Below the pieces are notes generated by a model. That model searched no databases, was not told where the DNA came from, and saw only the letters and a program-made list of their open reading frames with translations. A stretch of DNA of 29,403 nt from JAUYIW01 sp043818555. GTDB lineage: Bacteria; Patescibacteriota; Patescibacteriia; UBA9934. Of the stretch, positions 9,165-16,682 are shown piece after piece; within the stretch, counting starts at the first letter, position 1; every line of letters begins with the position of its first letter. The DNA is taken from contig JBDRFP010000004.1 of NCBI GenBank assembly GCA_043818555.1, positions 1-29,403 of the forward strand, read 5' to 3'. The position numbers and the translations under genes were made by a program.

Positions 9165-9677
9165 ATGCTAGCCCAAGCCGCATTAGCAATTCTTTTCATA
9201 GCCGGAATCCTGCTCCAGGCCAGTCTTGTCAGCGCTCTCACAAGTCCGTTTTCGTACATCCCACTCATGATCGCTCTCGCTATTGTAATCATGCACCGCG
9301 GCCAAATTGTAATTGGTTCGGCATGGCTAGTCCTGACAGGGCTCGCGCTTCCTCTCTTTGGCTTTGCCGACTACGCCGCATGGACTTACTTTGCCATTGC
9401 TATAATTGCGCCGGTACTTTCAATCCGATTCTTCACAACGCGCTCTGTTTACGCGCTCGCCGGGCTTGGTGCCGCGGTTTACATCATCTTTTCTCTACTG
9501 AACTTCCTGCACCTGTCTATTATTTATGACTTTGACTTTGAACAGTTTTCACAATCATTCTGGACCGCAAGATTATACAGCCTTACTTTTCTAATTATCA
9601 GCATTTATTTCTTTTTCCTTGCGGCGCGCTACCTTGAGTACCTTTCATCAACCGTATTCCTTGTCCGTCAACGCTAG
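9165..9677 (+). CDS. mreD: Rod-shape determining membrane protein MreD
   Basis: Highly hydrophobic protein of 170 residues with about five membrane helices, the size and topology of MreD. MreD sequences are poorly conserved, so the call rests mainly on position between mreC (1-nt gap) and mrdA (4-nt gap). It would act in the membrane with MreC and PBP2 to activate the elongation peptidoglycan synthase. Confidence 0.82.
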   Translation: MLAQAALAILFIAGILLQASLVSALTSPFSYIPLMIALAIVIMHRGQIVIGSAWLVLTGLALPLFGFADYAAWTYFAIAIIAPVLSIRFFTTRSVYALAGLGAAVYIIFSLLNFLHLSIIYDFDFEQFSQSFWTARLYSLTFLIISIYFFFLAARYLEYLSSTVFLVRQR

Positions 9678-9681
9678 TGGT

Positions 9682-11604
9682 ATGAACGACAAACCGAACA
9701 AGCCAAAACCCGAAATCTTCCCACTAAATCCAATCGATGTGATCGATCGGATTGAATACAGGAAGGACGACTTTTTGTTTGAGGAAGGTTTGGCAGAAAT
9801 TCCGAATTCGGCGCAGGAGCCAAACAGATCATTCGTGGGCCAAATAATCGGACGCAGACGGTTTGCCGCAGGGGCGGCGATTGCGATTTTTGTTCTGGCA
9901 ATATTCATTATGCGCACAGGGTATTTACAAATAGCAGAAGGCAAGGAATACCGCGCGCTTGCTGAGCAAAATCGTATTCGTATTCATACAATCCCTTCAG
10001 AGCGAGGGATCATTTACGACCGCAATGAAGTAATATTGGCGGAAAATGTTCCAACTTTTAATATTATCACTAGCCTGGCCGAACTACCTTCGGAAAACTA
10101 CGAACGTCAAGAATTAATCGACGCGCTGTCTGCAATCACTGGAATCCCAAAAGCTGACATTGAAAATTCCATAAGCGTGTCAAAGGACGAGTTTGAACAA
10201 ATCCAGGTCGCTGAAGACATTTCCTACGAGGCCGCGATGATGCTCAAATCCAATCCTGATTCTTACCAAGGGTTGAATTTGGAAGTTAGCACTCGCCGAA
10301 GCTACATTACCGACTCTATTCCGTCGCTCTCTCACGTGCTCGGCTATACTGGCATAATTAGCGCCATTGAATATGAAGAGCTGGGCGATTCAGGGTACCG
10401 TAGATTCGACCGCATAGGCAAGCAGGGGCTGGAAGGAATGTATGAACCGCTGCTGCGCGGCGAGTTTGGTGAAGAGGCAATTGAGGTGGACGCTCTTGGC
10501 GACCCGGAACGAGTAATGTCAAAGCGTGACGCAGTAGACGGAGAAAATATGACTTTAACGATTGATTCCGACCTACAGGCATATATTGAGGAAGTGCTGC
10601 TGGCTCGAATGACAGGTACCGGAGCGAGTAAGGCTTCGGTTATCGTGAACGATCCGAATAACGGAGAGATACTCGCGCTAGTGTCCTGGCCGGCGTTTGA
10701 TGCTAATGATTTTACTTCCGGAATCGACGAGGAAGTGTACCGCGGACTGATTAATAACGAAGATTTGCCTTTGTTCAATCGGGCCATTGCCGGAGAATTC
10801 CCGTCGGGGTCAACCATAAAACCTGTTTACGCCGCTGCAGCATTGATGGAAGGGGTGATCAACTCGTCAACTTCATTTGTGTCCACCGGCGGCCTTAGAA
10901 TCGGAGTATGGTTTTTCCCTGACTGGCGCGCGGGCGGACACGGCGTTACCAATGTCTACCATGCCATAGCCGATTCGGTGAACACGTTTTTTTATATTAT
11001 CGGCGGAGGTTATGAACAATTTGAAGGGCTTGGGATCGACAGGATGATGGAATACGCTGCATTGTTTGGGTTTGGGTCGTCAACCGGTATTGATCTTCCG
11101 GGCGAGGCTGACGGATTTTTGCCAAGCAAAGAGTGGAAATTGATGGAAAAAGGCGAGCTTTGGTACATTGGGGACACCTACCACGCGGCCATCGGGCAGG
11201 GTGACTTTTTGGTAACGCCACTTCAAATTGCCATTTCAACGAGCGTGTTTGCAAACGGCGGTTGCTTGCCTGTGCCGCATTTGAACATCGAGCTCTACCT
11301 CGAGTGTGTCGAAATTGTGCCCGACAACACTGTTCAGATTGTCCGCGACGCCATGAGGCAAACCGTTACTTACGGAAGCGCGACGTCGATGCAAATTGTG
11401 CCGGTCGCCGTGGCAGGGAAGACCGGAACGGCTCAATGGTCGTCAATTAAAGCGAACCACTCATGGTTTACCGGCTTTGCGCCATTTGATAATCCAGAGG
11501 TGGCCATTACCGTGCTGATCGAGGAAGGCGGTAACAACTACACCGCCATCCCCGTAGCGCGAGATATTTTGATGTACATTTTCTCAAATGTTGAAACCGA
11601 ATGA
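9682..11604 (+). CDS. mrdA: Penicillin-binding protein 2, elongasome transpeptidase
   Basis: Class B penicillin-binding protein (640 residues) that cross-links peptidoglycan during elongation. After a cytoplasmic N-terminus comes one membrane helix (FAAGAAIAIFVLAIFIM), the pedestal motif RGIIYDRNEVILAEN, and the transpeptidase domain with the three active-site motifs: S377-T-I-K380, S432-V-N434 and K580-T-G582 (GKTGTAQW). All catalytic residues are intact. The frame stays open upstream to a TTG inside mreD, but the ATG at 9682, four bases after the mreD stop, gives the normal N-terminus. It ends the mre operon. A tandem 14-mer repeat begins three bases after its TGA stop. Confidence 0.96.
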   Translation: MNDKPNKPKPEIFPLNPIDVIDRIEYRKDDFLFEEGLAEIPNSAQEPNRSFVGQIIGRRRFAAGAAIAIFVLAIFIMRTGYLQIAEGKEYRALAEQNRIRIHTIPSERGIIYDRNEVILAENVPTFNIITSLAELPSENYERQELIDALSAITGIPKADIENSISVSKDEFEQIQVAEDISYEAAMMLKSNPDSYQGLNLEVSTRRSYITDSIPSLSHVLGYTGIISAIEYEELGDSGYRRFDRIGKQGLEGMYEPLLRGEFGEEAIEVDALGDPERVMSKRDAVDGENMTLTIDSDLQAYIEEVLLARMTGTGASKASVIVNDPNNGEILALVSWPAFDANDFTSGIDEEVYRGLINNEDLPLFNRAIAGEFPSGSTIKPVYAAAALMEGVINSSTSFVSTGGLRIGVWFFPDWRAGGHGVTNVYHAIADSVNTFFYIIGGGYEQFEGLGIDRMMEYAALFGFGSSTGIDLPGEADGFLPSKEWKLMEKGELWYIGDTYHAAIGQGDFLVTPLQIAISTSVFANGGCLPVPHLNIELYLECVEIVPDNTVQIVRDAMRQTVTYGSATSMQIVPVAVAGKTGTAQWSSIKANHSWFTGFAPFDNPEVAITVLIEEGGNNYTAIPVARDILMYIFSNVETE

Positions 11605-11607
11605 TCC

Positions 11608-11649
11608 TTGAACCTGCTTAACCCTGAACGTTTAACCCTGAACGTTAAA
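11608..11649 (+). repeat. Short tandem array after mrdA (14-mer x2)
   Basis: Two perfect copies of TTAACCCTGAACGT occupy 11618-11631 and 11632-11645. They are preceded by degenerate units, so the heptad-like pattern begins three bases after the mrdA stop. This is one of many gene-end arrays in the window. The rest of 11605-11950 holds no gene. Confidence 0.8.
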
Positions 11650-11752
11650 GAGCGATTCCGCTAAGATTCGCTAAGCTAGCCCTCACATATCGGGGAAACC
11701 CACCATTTAACCTTCAGCGTTAAGCTCGATCTACAAAAAGAAAAAATTAGAG

Positions 11753-11816
11753 TTGACGTGATTGACGTCAAATGATCTGTTGCACATAGTGACCGATCGG
11801 ACAAAATGTGCAACAG
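11753..11816 (+). promoter_or_regulatory. Operator-like nested palindromes with a possible promoter
   Basis: Three dyads lie together. TTGACGTCAA (11762-11771) is a perfect 10-bp palindrome. CTGTTGCACAT (11777-11787) and ATGTGCAACAG (11806-11816) form a perfect 11-bp inverted repeat with an 18-nt spacer. The spacer contains the palindrome CCGATCGG (11793-11800). A TTGACG (11762) and CATAGT (11785) at 17-nt spacing could be a plus-strand promoter whose -10 lies in the inverted repeat, but no convincing downstream gene exists on that strand. Confidence 0.5.
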
Positions 11817-11921
11817 TTCGATTTGGTTACATAGAGGCGTGCCAAAAAGAATACCCTGCTGTAGATAGGATGGTGCCAATGCACTACAGGGCTACGCCGC
11901 GACTTTCGACTTTTGACGGAA

Positions 11922-11947
11922 TAGAAAACCGCGAGTTTTAATCGCGG
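11922..11947 (-). terminator. Rho-independent terminator of the minus-strand membrane gene
   Basis: On the minus strand, CCGCGA and TCGCGG form a 6-bp stem around a 7-nt loop, followed by TTTTCT. It lies 10 nt after the stop of the gene at 11957-12538. Confidence 0.8.
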
Positions 11948-11956
11948 CAATAGCGC

Positions 11957-12538
11957 CTATGCGCCGGGCGAGGGCGTTGATGCCTTTTCGAGCTTTTCGA
12001 TCTCGTCGTCGGGTGGGAGGCCTCCGAGCTTGGCCAAGAGCCCGCGGAACATGGCTTGTTGGTCTGCGGCCAGGGTATCGCATTCTCGCCTATGCTGCTC
12101 CCGTTTTCCTAAAATTCGATCATGCACTTCCTCGGGCAAGGCAATGCCGTACTTTATGCCCATCTGCACAAAAACCTTATCCTCGGCCAATAGCTCGCCA
12201 TGCTCACGCACAAGCTGGTCGGCCATCACTAGCGAGCACTTGAGTTTATCGTCCTTCAGAAACTCCGCGTACGCTCGGCGCTCGGGGTTGCGTAGCTCGC
12301 GAAAATAGCCAATCCGGCATATGGTCAGCCATATCGCAAAAATCATCATAAAGCCTCCCGCTAGGTAGACTGCCACCTTGACCTGCTCAGGCATCCCATC
12401 GTAATACTGTGCCACATATACTGGCACAATAATGGCCATACAAATAGCTACGAATACGTTGAAGATTGGATCCTCACGAATAGCGCTCTTTCTTATAGCC
12501 ATCTGCGTGGTAATCAGCCTAGGCTCGGCCTTGATCAT
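11957..12538 (-). CDS. Two-helix membrane protein with a cytoplasmic helical tail, unknown
   Basis: A 193-residue protein of unknown function. The frame is open upstream, but that part is translated palindromic repeat. The ATG at 12538 is preceded by AAGGGAG at good spacing and a promoter, and is the correct start. Two hydrophobic segments (IFNVFVAICMAIIVPVYVA and VAVYLAGGFMMIFAIWLTI) are followed by a charged, helical ~120-residue tail ending DDEIEKLEKASTPSPGA. The gene stands alone with its own promoter and terminator, against the direction of its neighbours. Its Shine-Dalgarno and higher G+C set it apart from most genes here, which suggests an accessory gene. Confidence 0.65.
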   Translation of the reverse strand: MIKAEPRLITTQMAIRKSAIREDPIFNVFVAICMAIIVPVYVAQYYDGMPEQVKVAVYLAGGFMMIFAIWLTICRIGYFRELRNPERRAYAEFLKDDKLKCSLVMADQLVREHGELLAEDKVFVQMGIKYGIALPEEVHDRILGKREQHRRECDTLAADQQAMFRGLLAKLGGLPPDDEIEKLEKASTPSPGA

Positions 12539-12575
12539 TTTATTCTCCCTTGAATGTGTAACAGGTACTAACGCA

Positions 12576-12604
12576 AGCCTATCCCGATCTGGCGGGTTTG
12601 TCAA
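12576..12604 (-). promoter_or_regulatory. Promoter of the minus-strand membrane gene
   Basis: Read on the minus strand, a perfect TTGACA (12599-12604) and TAGGCT (12576-12581) are 17 nt apart. The predicted start near 12569 leaves a leader of about 30 nt containing the AAGGGAG ribosome binding site. The spacer holds a small CCCG...CGGG dyad. Confidence 0.65.
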
Positions 12605-12611
12605 CGTATTG

Positions 12612-12728
12612 CTGTCTGTGCTTCCTGAGCGTTGGCTATTCGTTAGTGAAGGATCCAGCGATAGCGTCTGGCCCACACGCTCCGCTAGATCCTTCGTCGC
12701 CGGTTTGCTGAGCTCCTCAGGATGACAG
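12612..12728. repeat. 117-bp imperfect palindromic repeat (TCCTGAG...GAAGGATC type)
   Basis: The left half contains CTGTC, TTCCTGAGCG and GTGAAGGATCCAGCG. The right half reads in reverse complement CTGTCATCCTGAG...GACGAAGGATCTAGCG, so the two arms pair imperfectly over about 50 bp each. Elements of this type, which translate as CHPEE...KDL, are scattered through many bacterial genomes (established knowledge from recurring peptides). It lies between two divergent promoters, just upstream of the membrane gene's -35 hexamer. Confidence 0.75.
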
Positions 12729-12762
12729 GTTGAAGGCAAAGACAGGAGGGGGATCGAGTAGC

Positions 12763-12791
12763 TGGTCAAAATTCCGAGAATTCGGTACAAT
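12763..12791 (+). promoter_or_regulatory. Probable promoter of the greA-lysS-serS region
   Basis: TGGTCA and TACAAT at 17-nt spacing. The spacer contains the small dyad CCGAgaatTCGG. A transcript from here would carry a 5' leader of about 140 nt that includes the A/T-rich foldback at 12821-12921 before the greA ATG. Confidence 0.5.
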
Positions 12792-12820
12792 ATTAATGAT
12801 AGCCATTGAAATTAGCTACC

Positions 12821-12921
12821 TGAAAATAGAAAATGGTAATAGAAAATGGAAATCAGAAAGTTGCTTTTATTAGCAATTTTCAATTTTCTAATTTCTATTA
12901 CTAATTTCCAATTTCTAAACA
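12821..12921. repeat. A/T-rich inverted array in the greA leader
   Basis: The left arm consists of degenerate units such as AGAAAATGGTAAT and AGAAAATGGAAAT. The right arm (12875-12921) holds their complements, ATTTTCTAATTTC and ATTACTAATTTCC. The RNA can fold into one long imperfect hairpin with a ~12-nt loop around 12863-12874. It fills the space between the greA promoter and start codon. Confidence 0.75.
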
Positions 12922-12938
12922 GCAAATATCTAATCCAT

Positions 12939-13400
12939 ATGGACCAGCATTATGTTTCCGAGGAAGGATTGCAGGCTCTGAAAGACGAGCTTGAAAATCG
13001 CAAAACCACATTGCGGCGTGAAATTGCAGAAAAGATCTCTGTTGCAAAGGAGCAGGGAGACTTATCTGAAAATTTTGAGTATCAGGACGCCAAGGACCAG
13101 CAGGCAGAAAATGAAACTCGAATACTTTTACTTGAAGAGCTTATAAAAAGCGCGGTGCTCGTCGAGCATAGGGAAGGAGAGTCAACGATTTCAATTGGCG
13201 CAACTTTTAAAGTCGAGCTCGAAGATGGATCGACTAAAGACTTTGAACTTGTAGGAGCTACCGAAACCGACCCACTTGCCGGCAAGATCAGCAACGAATC
13301 TCCGCTTGGCCAAAAATTCATAGGCACCGCAGCAGGCGATACAATTGAAGTAAAGACACCTTCCGGTACTGTCAAATACAAAATCATTTCGATAGAATAA
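12939..13400 (+). CDS. greA: Transcription elongation factor GreA
   Basis: Cleavage factor that rescues backtracked RNA polymerase. At 153 residues it has the usual length: an N-terminal antiparallel coiled coil beginning YVSEEGLQALKDELE, whose tip GDLSENFEYQDAKD places Asp41 and Glu44 at the catalytic acidic positions, and a C-terminal FKBP-like domain ending GDTIEVKTPSGTVKYKIISIE. The frame is open a further 31 codons upstream, but that part is translated A/T-rich repeat, so the ATG at 12939 is chosen. There is no Shine-Dalgarno. The adjacent greA-lysS order is common in bacteria. Confidence 0.96.
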   Translation: MDQHYVSEEGLQALKDELENRKTTLRREIAEKISVAKEQGDLSENFEYQDAKDQQAENETRILLLEELIKSAVLVEHREGESTISIGATFKVELEDGSTKDFELVGATETDPLAGKISNESPLGQKFIGTAAGDTIEVKTPSGTVKYKIISIE

Positions 13401-13411
13401 TCATTCCCACA

Positions 13412-13445
13412 TTGCGTAGTTCCGTATAATCTGTAGATCAGTAAC
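13412..13445 (+). repeat. 34-36 nt dispersed repeat (GTAGTTC family), copy 1
   Basis: Four units of about 8-9 nt of the form TTCYGTAG lie 11 nt after the greA stop and 8 nt before the lysS start. The copy aligns with those at 19349, 25926 and 28832, and with an inverted copy at 25877. This copy happens to contain TATAAT (13425-13430), which could act as a -10 for lysS, though no good -35 is present. Confidence 0.75.
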
Positions 13446-13453
13446 AAAAATTT

Positions 13454-14938
13454 ATGATCCCCGAAGAAGTCGCCAGGCGCGAACGGTTGCAATTACTTCG
13501 CGATCAAGGCGTAAATCCATACCCTGCAAAATCCAACCGCACGCACAATATTTCTGACGTGCTGGACAATTTTGACACCCTTTTTGATTCTAAAGAGCCG
13601 GTTACCCTCTGTGGCCGAGTACGATCAAATCGCAAGCACGGCGGGCTTTCTTTTGTTACGCTGGAAGACGCGAGCGGTAAAATGCAGATTGTGTTGCACC
13701 GCGATGTAATCGGAGCCGAGGCCTACCAATCTTTCCACAGCCACATCGATGTTGCCGACTTTTTGAGCTTCACCGGCCCGGCTTTTAAAACTCAAAAAGG
13801 CGAGCGTTCAATCGAGGCTCAAAAATATGCCATTTTGAGCAAGAGCTTACTTCCTCTGCCGGAAAAATGGCACGGACTTACCGATACGGAAAAACGCTAT
13901 CGTCAGCGCTATCTTGACTTTATTGCAAACGACCTTAGCGTGGAATTTGCCAAATCTCGCGCACGGCTTGTGAGCGCTATCCGCACCTTTGTTGAAGCAG
14001 AAGGCTTTATGGAAGTCGAAACACCGGTACTGCAGCCAATTCCCGGCGGAGCCAATGCTCGACCGTTTATTACGCATCATAACGCGCTCGACACTGACTT
14101 TTTCTTGCGCATTGCACCTGAGCTTTACTTAAAACGGCTGATAGTCGGCGGTTTTGAAAAAGTATTTGAATTTGCCCGCTGCTTTCGTAATGAGGGGATC
14201 AGCACGCAACACAATCCTGAGTTTACTCAGGTCGAAGCATATTGGGCATATGCAACGGTTGAGAACTTAATGGATCACCTTGAACGCATGTTCCTATTTG
14301 CGCTAGAAGAGGTTACTGGTGGCAACATACTTAAAATCGGCGATCACGACACAAAAATTTCTCTCCCTCTGCCGCGCATGACATTCCACAATGCTGTGCT
14401 AAAAGAAACCGGGATTGACCTTGACGAATTTACAGACGAGGCAGCGCTTCGAACTGTAATGAGCCAAAAAGGCATTAAAGTTGACGATGTGATTGGCTAC
14501 GGCGACCTGGTTGATCACTTGTATAAAAAAGAGGTTCGGCCAAAATTGGTAGATCCGGTGTTTATTACCGACTACCCATCAGCCATGATCCCGCTGGCAA
14601 AACGCCGCGGAGACTCTCATTATGCGGCAATGGCTCAGCTTTTGGTAAATGGGCTGGAACTGTGTAAAGCCTACAACGAGCAGAATGACCCGCTGGAGCA
14701 GGAGGCAGCCTTTGCTGAGCAGGAAAGGCTTCGCGAGCGCGGAAGTGACGAAGCGCAGTTTGTTGACGAGGACTATCTTGAGGCCCTGAAGCACGGGATG
14801 CCGCCTACAGCCGGTTATGGGATCGGCATTGATCGGTTAGCGATGGTGCTCACTAATGCGCCGAATTTGAAAGAAGTAATCTTATTCCCAACATTGAAGC
14901 CAGTTGATACTGAAGAGGGGCTAGAGGATAGGGGTTAG
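13454..14938 (+). CDS. lysS: Lysyl-tRNA synthetase, class II
   Basis: Class II aminoacyl-tRNA synthetase charging tRNA-Lys (494 residues, normal size). An N-terminal OB-fold anticodon-binding domain (VTLCGRVRSNRKHGGLSFVTLED) is followed by the catalytic core with FLRIAPELYLKRL, motif 2 VFEFARCFRNEG, HNPEFTQVEAYWAYA and motif 3 GYGIGIDRLAMVLTNA (from residue 454). The last residues, Gly-Leu-Glu-Asp-Arg-Gly, and the stop codon are encoded by a G-rich heptad repeat, so the C-terminus has been written by that repeat. No Shine-Dalgarno is present. Confidence 0.97.
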   Translation: MIPEEVARRERLQLLRDQGVNPYPAKSNRTHNISDVLDNFDTLFDSKEPVTLCGRVRSNRKHGGLSFVTLEDASGKMQIVLHRDVIGAEAYQSFHSHIDVADFLSFTGPAFKTQKGERSIEAQKYAILSKSLLPLPEKWHGLTDTEKRYRQRYLDFIANDLSVEFAKSRARLVSAIRTFVEAEGFMEVETPVLQPIPGGANARPFITHHNALDTDFFLRIAPELYLKRLIVGGFEKVFEFARCFRNEGISTQHNPEFTQVEAYWAYATVENLMDHLERMFLFALEEVTGGNILKIGDHDTKISLPLPRMTFHNAVLKETGIDLDEFTDEAALRTVMSQKGIKVDDVIGYGDLVDHLYKKEVRPKLVDPVFITDYPSAMIPLAKRRGDSHYAAMAQLLVNGLELCKAYNEQNDPLEQEAAFAEQERLRERGSDEAQFVDEDYLEALKHGMPPTAGYGIGIDRLAMVLTNAPNLKEVILFPTLKPVDTEEGLEDRG

Positions 14939-14944
14939 GGGCTA
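14917..14944 (+). repeat. Four-heptad array containing the lysS stop codon
   Basis: Four in-register heptads of the form GRGGNTA (GGGGCTA first and last) run from inside the lysS coding region through its TAG stop (14936-14938) to two bases before the next ATG. The array therefore supplies the last codons, the stop and the intergenic spacer. Confidence 0.8.
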
Positions 14945-14946
14945 GT

Positions 14947-15348
14947 ATGATTAACGTACTCGCATTCGGAGTTTTCGATGGACTGCATCCCGGTCACGAA
15001 TCATTTCTAAAACAAGCCAGCGAACTTGGCGATAGGTTGATCGTATCGCTCGCTCCTGATAAAGTTGTAGCAGATCTGAAGGGAAGGGAAGTGAACAATA
15101 AATTTGTTCAACGAAAATCAGCACTTGAGGCGCTTGATTACATCGACAGTGTTGTCGAGGGCGACTACGAACAGGACACTTATTCATCAATAATGAAGTT
15201 TCAGCCTGACGTGATCGCGCTAGGATACGACCAAGCCGAGCTGGAAAAGAGCATACGCGCCTGGCTACCAGAAAACAATCTACAAATCCAAATAGTAAAA
15301 CTAAAGGCCCACGAGCCTAAAAAATTTAAAAGCTCACTGATGCGCTAA
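14947..15348 (+). CDS. Cytidylyltransferase-family nucleotidyltransferase, FAD synthase-like
   Basis: A compact 133-residue HIGH-superfamily nucleotidyltransferase. The phosphate-binding site FGVFDGLHPGHESFL (HxGH at residues 14-17) opens the protein. Later motifs are FVQRKSALEALDYID, PDVIALGYDQ and a terminal FKSSLMR that corresponds to the ISSTxxR signature. Pattern and size resemble archaeal-type FAD synthase (RibL) and TagD-like glycerol-3-phosphate cytidylyltransferases. The GYDQ motif favours the RibL-like group, but the substrate cannot be settled from sequence alone. It sits 8 nt after lysS and 26 nt before serS, probably in the same operon. Confidence 0.8.
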   Translation: MINVLAFGVFDGLHPGHESFLKQASELGDRLIVSLAPDKVVADLKGREVNNKFVQRKSALEALDYIDSVVEGDYEQDTYSSIMKFQPDVIALGYDQAELEKSIRAWLPENNLQIQIVKLKAHEPKKFKSSLMR

Positions 15349-15377
15349 TAGGTCCTATAGGACCAATTCGACCTATG
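15347..15377 (+). repeat. Nonamer repeat (GGACCAATTCGACC family), copy 1
   Basis: Three 9-nt units (AATAGGTCC, TATAGGACC and a third ending CGACC) start within the TAA stop of the nucleotidyltransferase gene and run into the serS ATG at 15375. The same pattern follows the stops of wecG and gltX on the other strand. Confidence 0.78.
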
Positions 15378-16640
15378 ATTGATCTAAAACAATTACGAGA
15401 AAACCCTAAACACTTTATCGACGCTGCCAAGTCTAAAGGCGTTAAAGTTGATATTGATAAAATCCTAGAACTAGACAAGAAGGTCAAGGCTCTTCGATCT
15501 GAAATTGAGGACATTGCGGCTGAGAAGAACAAAGCTTCAGGCAGTATCGCTTCAGCAGAGAAAGACGAAAAGAAAAAACTTATTTCCGACATGAAGGCGG
15601 TCGACACTAAGGCCGAGAAGCTCAAGGAGAAAATGACGCCTCTTGCAGAAGAGCTTGACGACCTACTCTACAAAATCCCAAATCCTCCGGCCGGAGATGT
15701 TAAAGTTGCGCTTGATGAAAAAGAGAATGAAGTTAAAAAAACCGTTGGAAAACCGCCAAAATTTAAGTTTGAAGCTAAGGATCACCTTGAACTTGGTCGT
15801 GAGCTCAACATAATCGACACCGAAAGCGCGGCAAAGGCCAGCGGCTCGCGTTTTACATATTTGAAAGGCGACGGAGTACTTCTGCAGTTTTCGCTAATGC
15901 AATACGCGCTTTCAACGCTTATCAAAAAAGGATTTACTCCGCTGATCGTGCCACAGATGGTCAATGCAAAATCAATGAGAGCGATGGGATACCTTGAACA
16001 TGGCGGACACGACGAAATCTACTACCTCGCCAAGGACAACATGTACTTGATCGGCACAGCAGAACAGGCCATCGGCCCAATGCACATGGACGATGTAATC
16101 GACGCTGACAAATTACCGATCCGATATGTCGGCTACTCCACCTGCTACCGCCGCGAGGCCGGATCGTATGGAAAAGACACCAAAGGCATTCTTCGAGTGC
16201 ATCAATTTGATAAAATGGAAATGTTCTCGATTGTTAAGCCAGAGGATGACGACTCTGAACATGATTTCTTGCTGTCAATCGAGGAAGATTTGATGCAAGG
16301 ACTCGAAATTCCTTACCAAGTAGTTAAGATGGTGTCTGGCGATCTTGGTCTTCCGGCAGCCCGGAAATACGACATAGAAGCATGGGTGCCGTCGCAGAAT
16401 ACTTACCGCGAAACTCACTCCTGCAGCACTACGACTGACTTCCAGGCCAGAAGGTTGAACACAAAATTTAAAGAAGGGCAGGGGAAGTCTGAGTTTGTTC
16501 ATATGCTGAACGGCACAGCCTTTGCCATGGGCCGAACCATAATCGCAATCCTAGAAAACTTCCAACAGGCTGACGGAAGCGTGAAAATTCCTAAAATCCT
16601 TCAGCCATTCATGGGTAAGGACATGATTGAAAAACAATAA
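15375..16640 (+). CDS. serS: Seryl-tRNA synthetase
   Basis: Class II synthetase charging tRNA-Ser (421 residues, the normal length). Residues ~1-110 form the long antiparallel coiled-coil arm that binds the tRNA variable loop (MIDLKQLRENPKHFIDAAKS, then Lys/Glu-rich helices). The catalytic domain shows LIGTAEQAIGPMH, motif 2 STCYRREAGSYGKDTKGILR and motif 3 NGTAFAMGRTIIAILENFQ. The N-terminus starts directly at the canonical MIDLKQLRENP, so the start is secure, and the ATG is the last part of the upstream repeat. There is no Shine-Dalgarno. A C-rich palindrome begins right after the stop. Confidence 0.97.
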   Translation: MIDLKQLRENPKHFIDAAKSKGVKVDIDKILELDKKVKALRSEIEDIAAEKNKASGSIASAEKDEKKKLISDMKAVDTKAEKLKEKMTPLAEELDDLLYKIPNPPAGDVKVALDEKENEVKKTVGKPPKFKFEAKDHLELGRELNIIDTESAAKASGSRFTYLKGDGVLLQFSLMQYALSTLIKKGFTPLIVPQMVNAKSMRAMGYLEHGGHDEIYYLAKDNMYLIGTAEQAIGPMHMDDVIDADKLPIRYVGYSTCYRREAGSYGKDTKGILRVHQFDKMEMFSIVKPEDDDSEHDFLLSIEEDLMQGLEIPYQVVKMVSGDLGLPAARKYDIEAWVPSQNTYRETHSCSTTTDFQARRLNTKFKEGQGKSEFVHMLNGTAFAMGRTIIAILENFQQADGSVKIPKILQPFMGKDMIEKQ

Positions 16641-16675
16641 CCTCCCCCAACCCCTCCTTAAAAAGGAGGGGAGAC
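16641..16675 (+). repeat. C-rich/G-rich palindromic repeat carrying a Shine-Dalgarno, copy 2
   Basis: Directly after the serS stop, CCCCTCCTT (16651-16659) and AAGGAGGGG (16663-16671) form a perfect 9-bp hairpin with an AAA loop. The 3' arm is the only Shine-Dalgarno candidate for alr (ATG at 16683), so the hairpin would hide it in the RNA. The element matches 545-579 over most of its length. Confidence 0.85.
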
Positions 16676-16682
16676 TTGAAAA

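Noticed and set aside
12539..12790. N-terminal extension of the minus-strand membrane protein (84 residues)
   Set aside because: It is translated palindromic repeat lying upstream of the promoter; the ATG at 12538 has a good Shine-Dalgarno.
12846..12938. N-terminal extension of GreA
   Set aside because: The extra 31 residues come from the A/T-rich inverted array; GreA homologues start near YxSEEG, matching the ATG at 12939.
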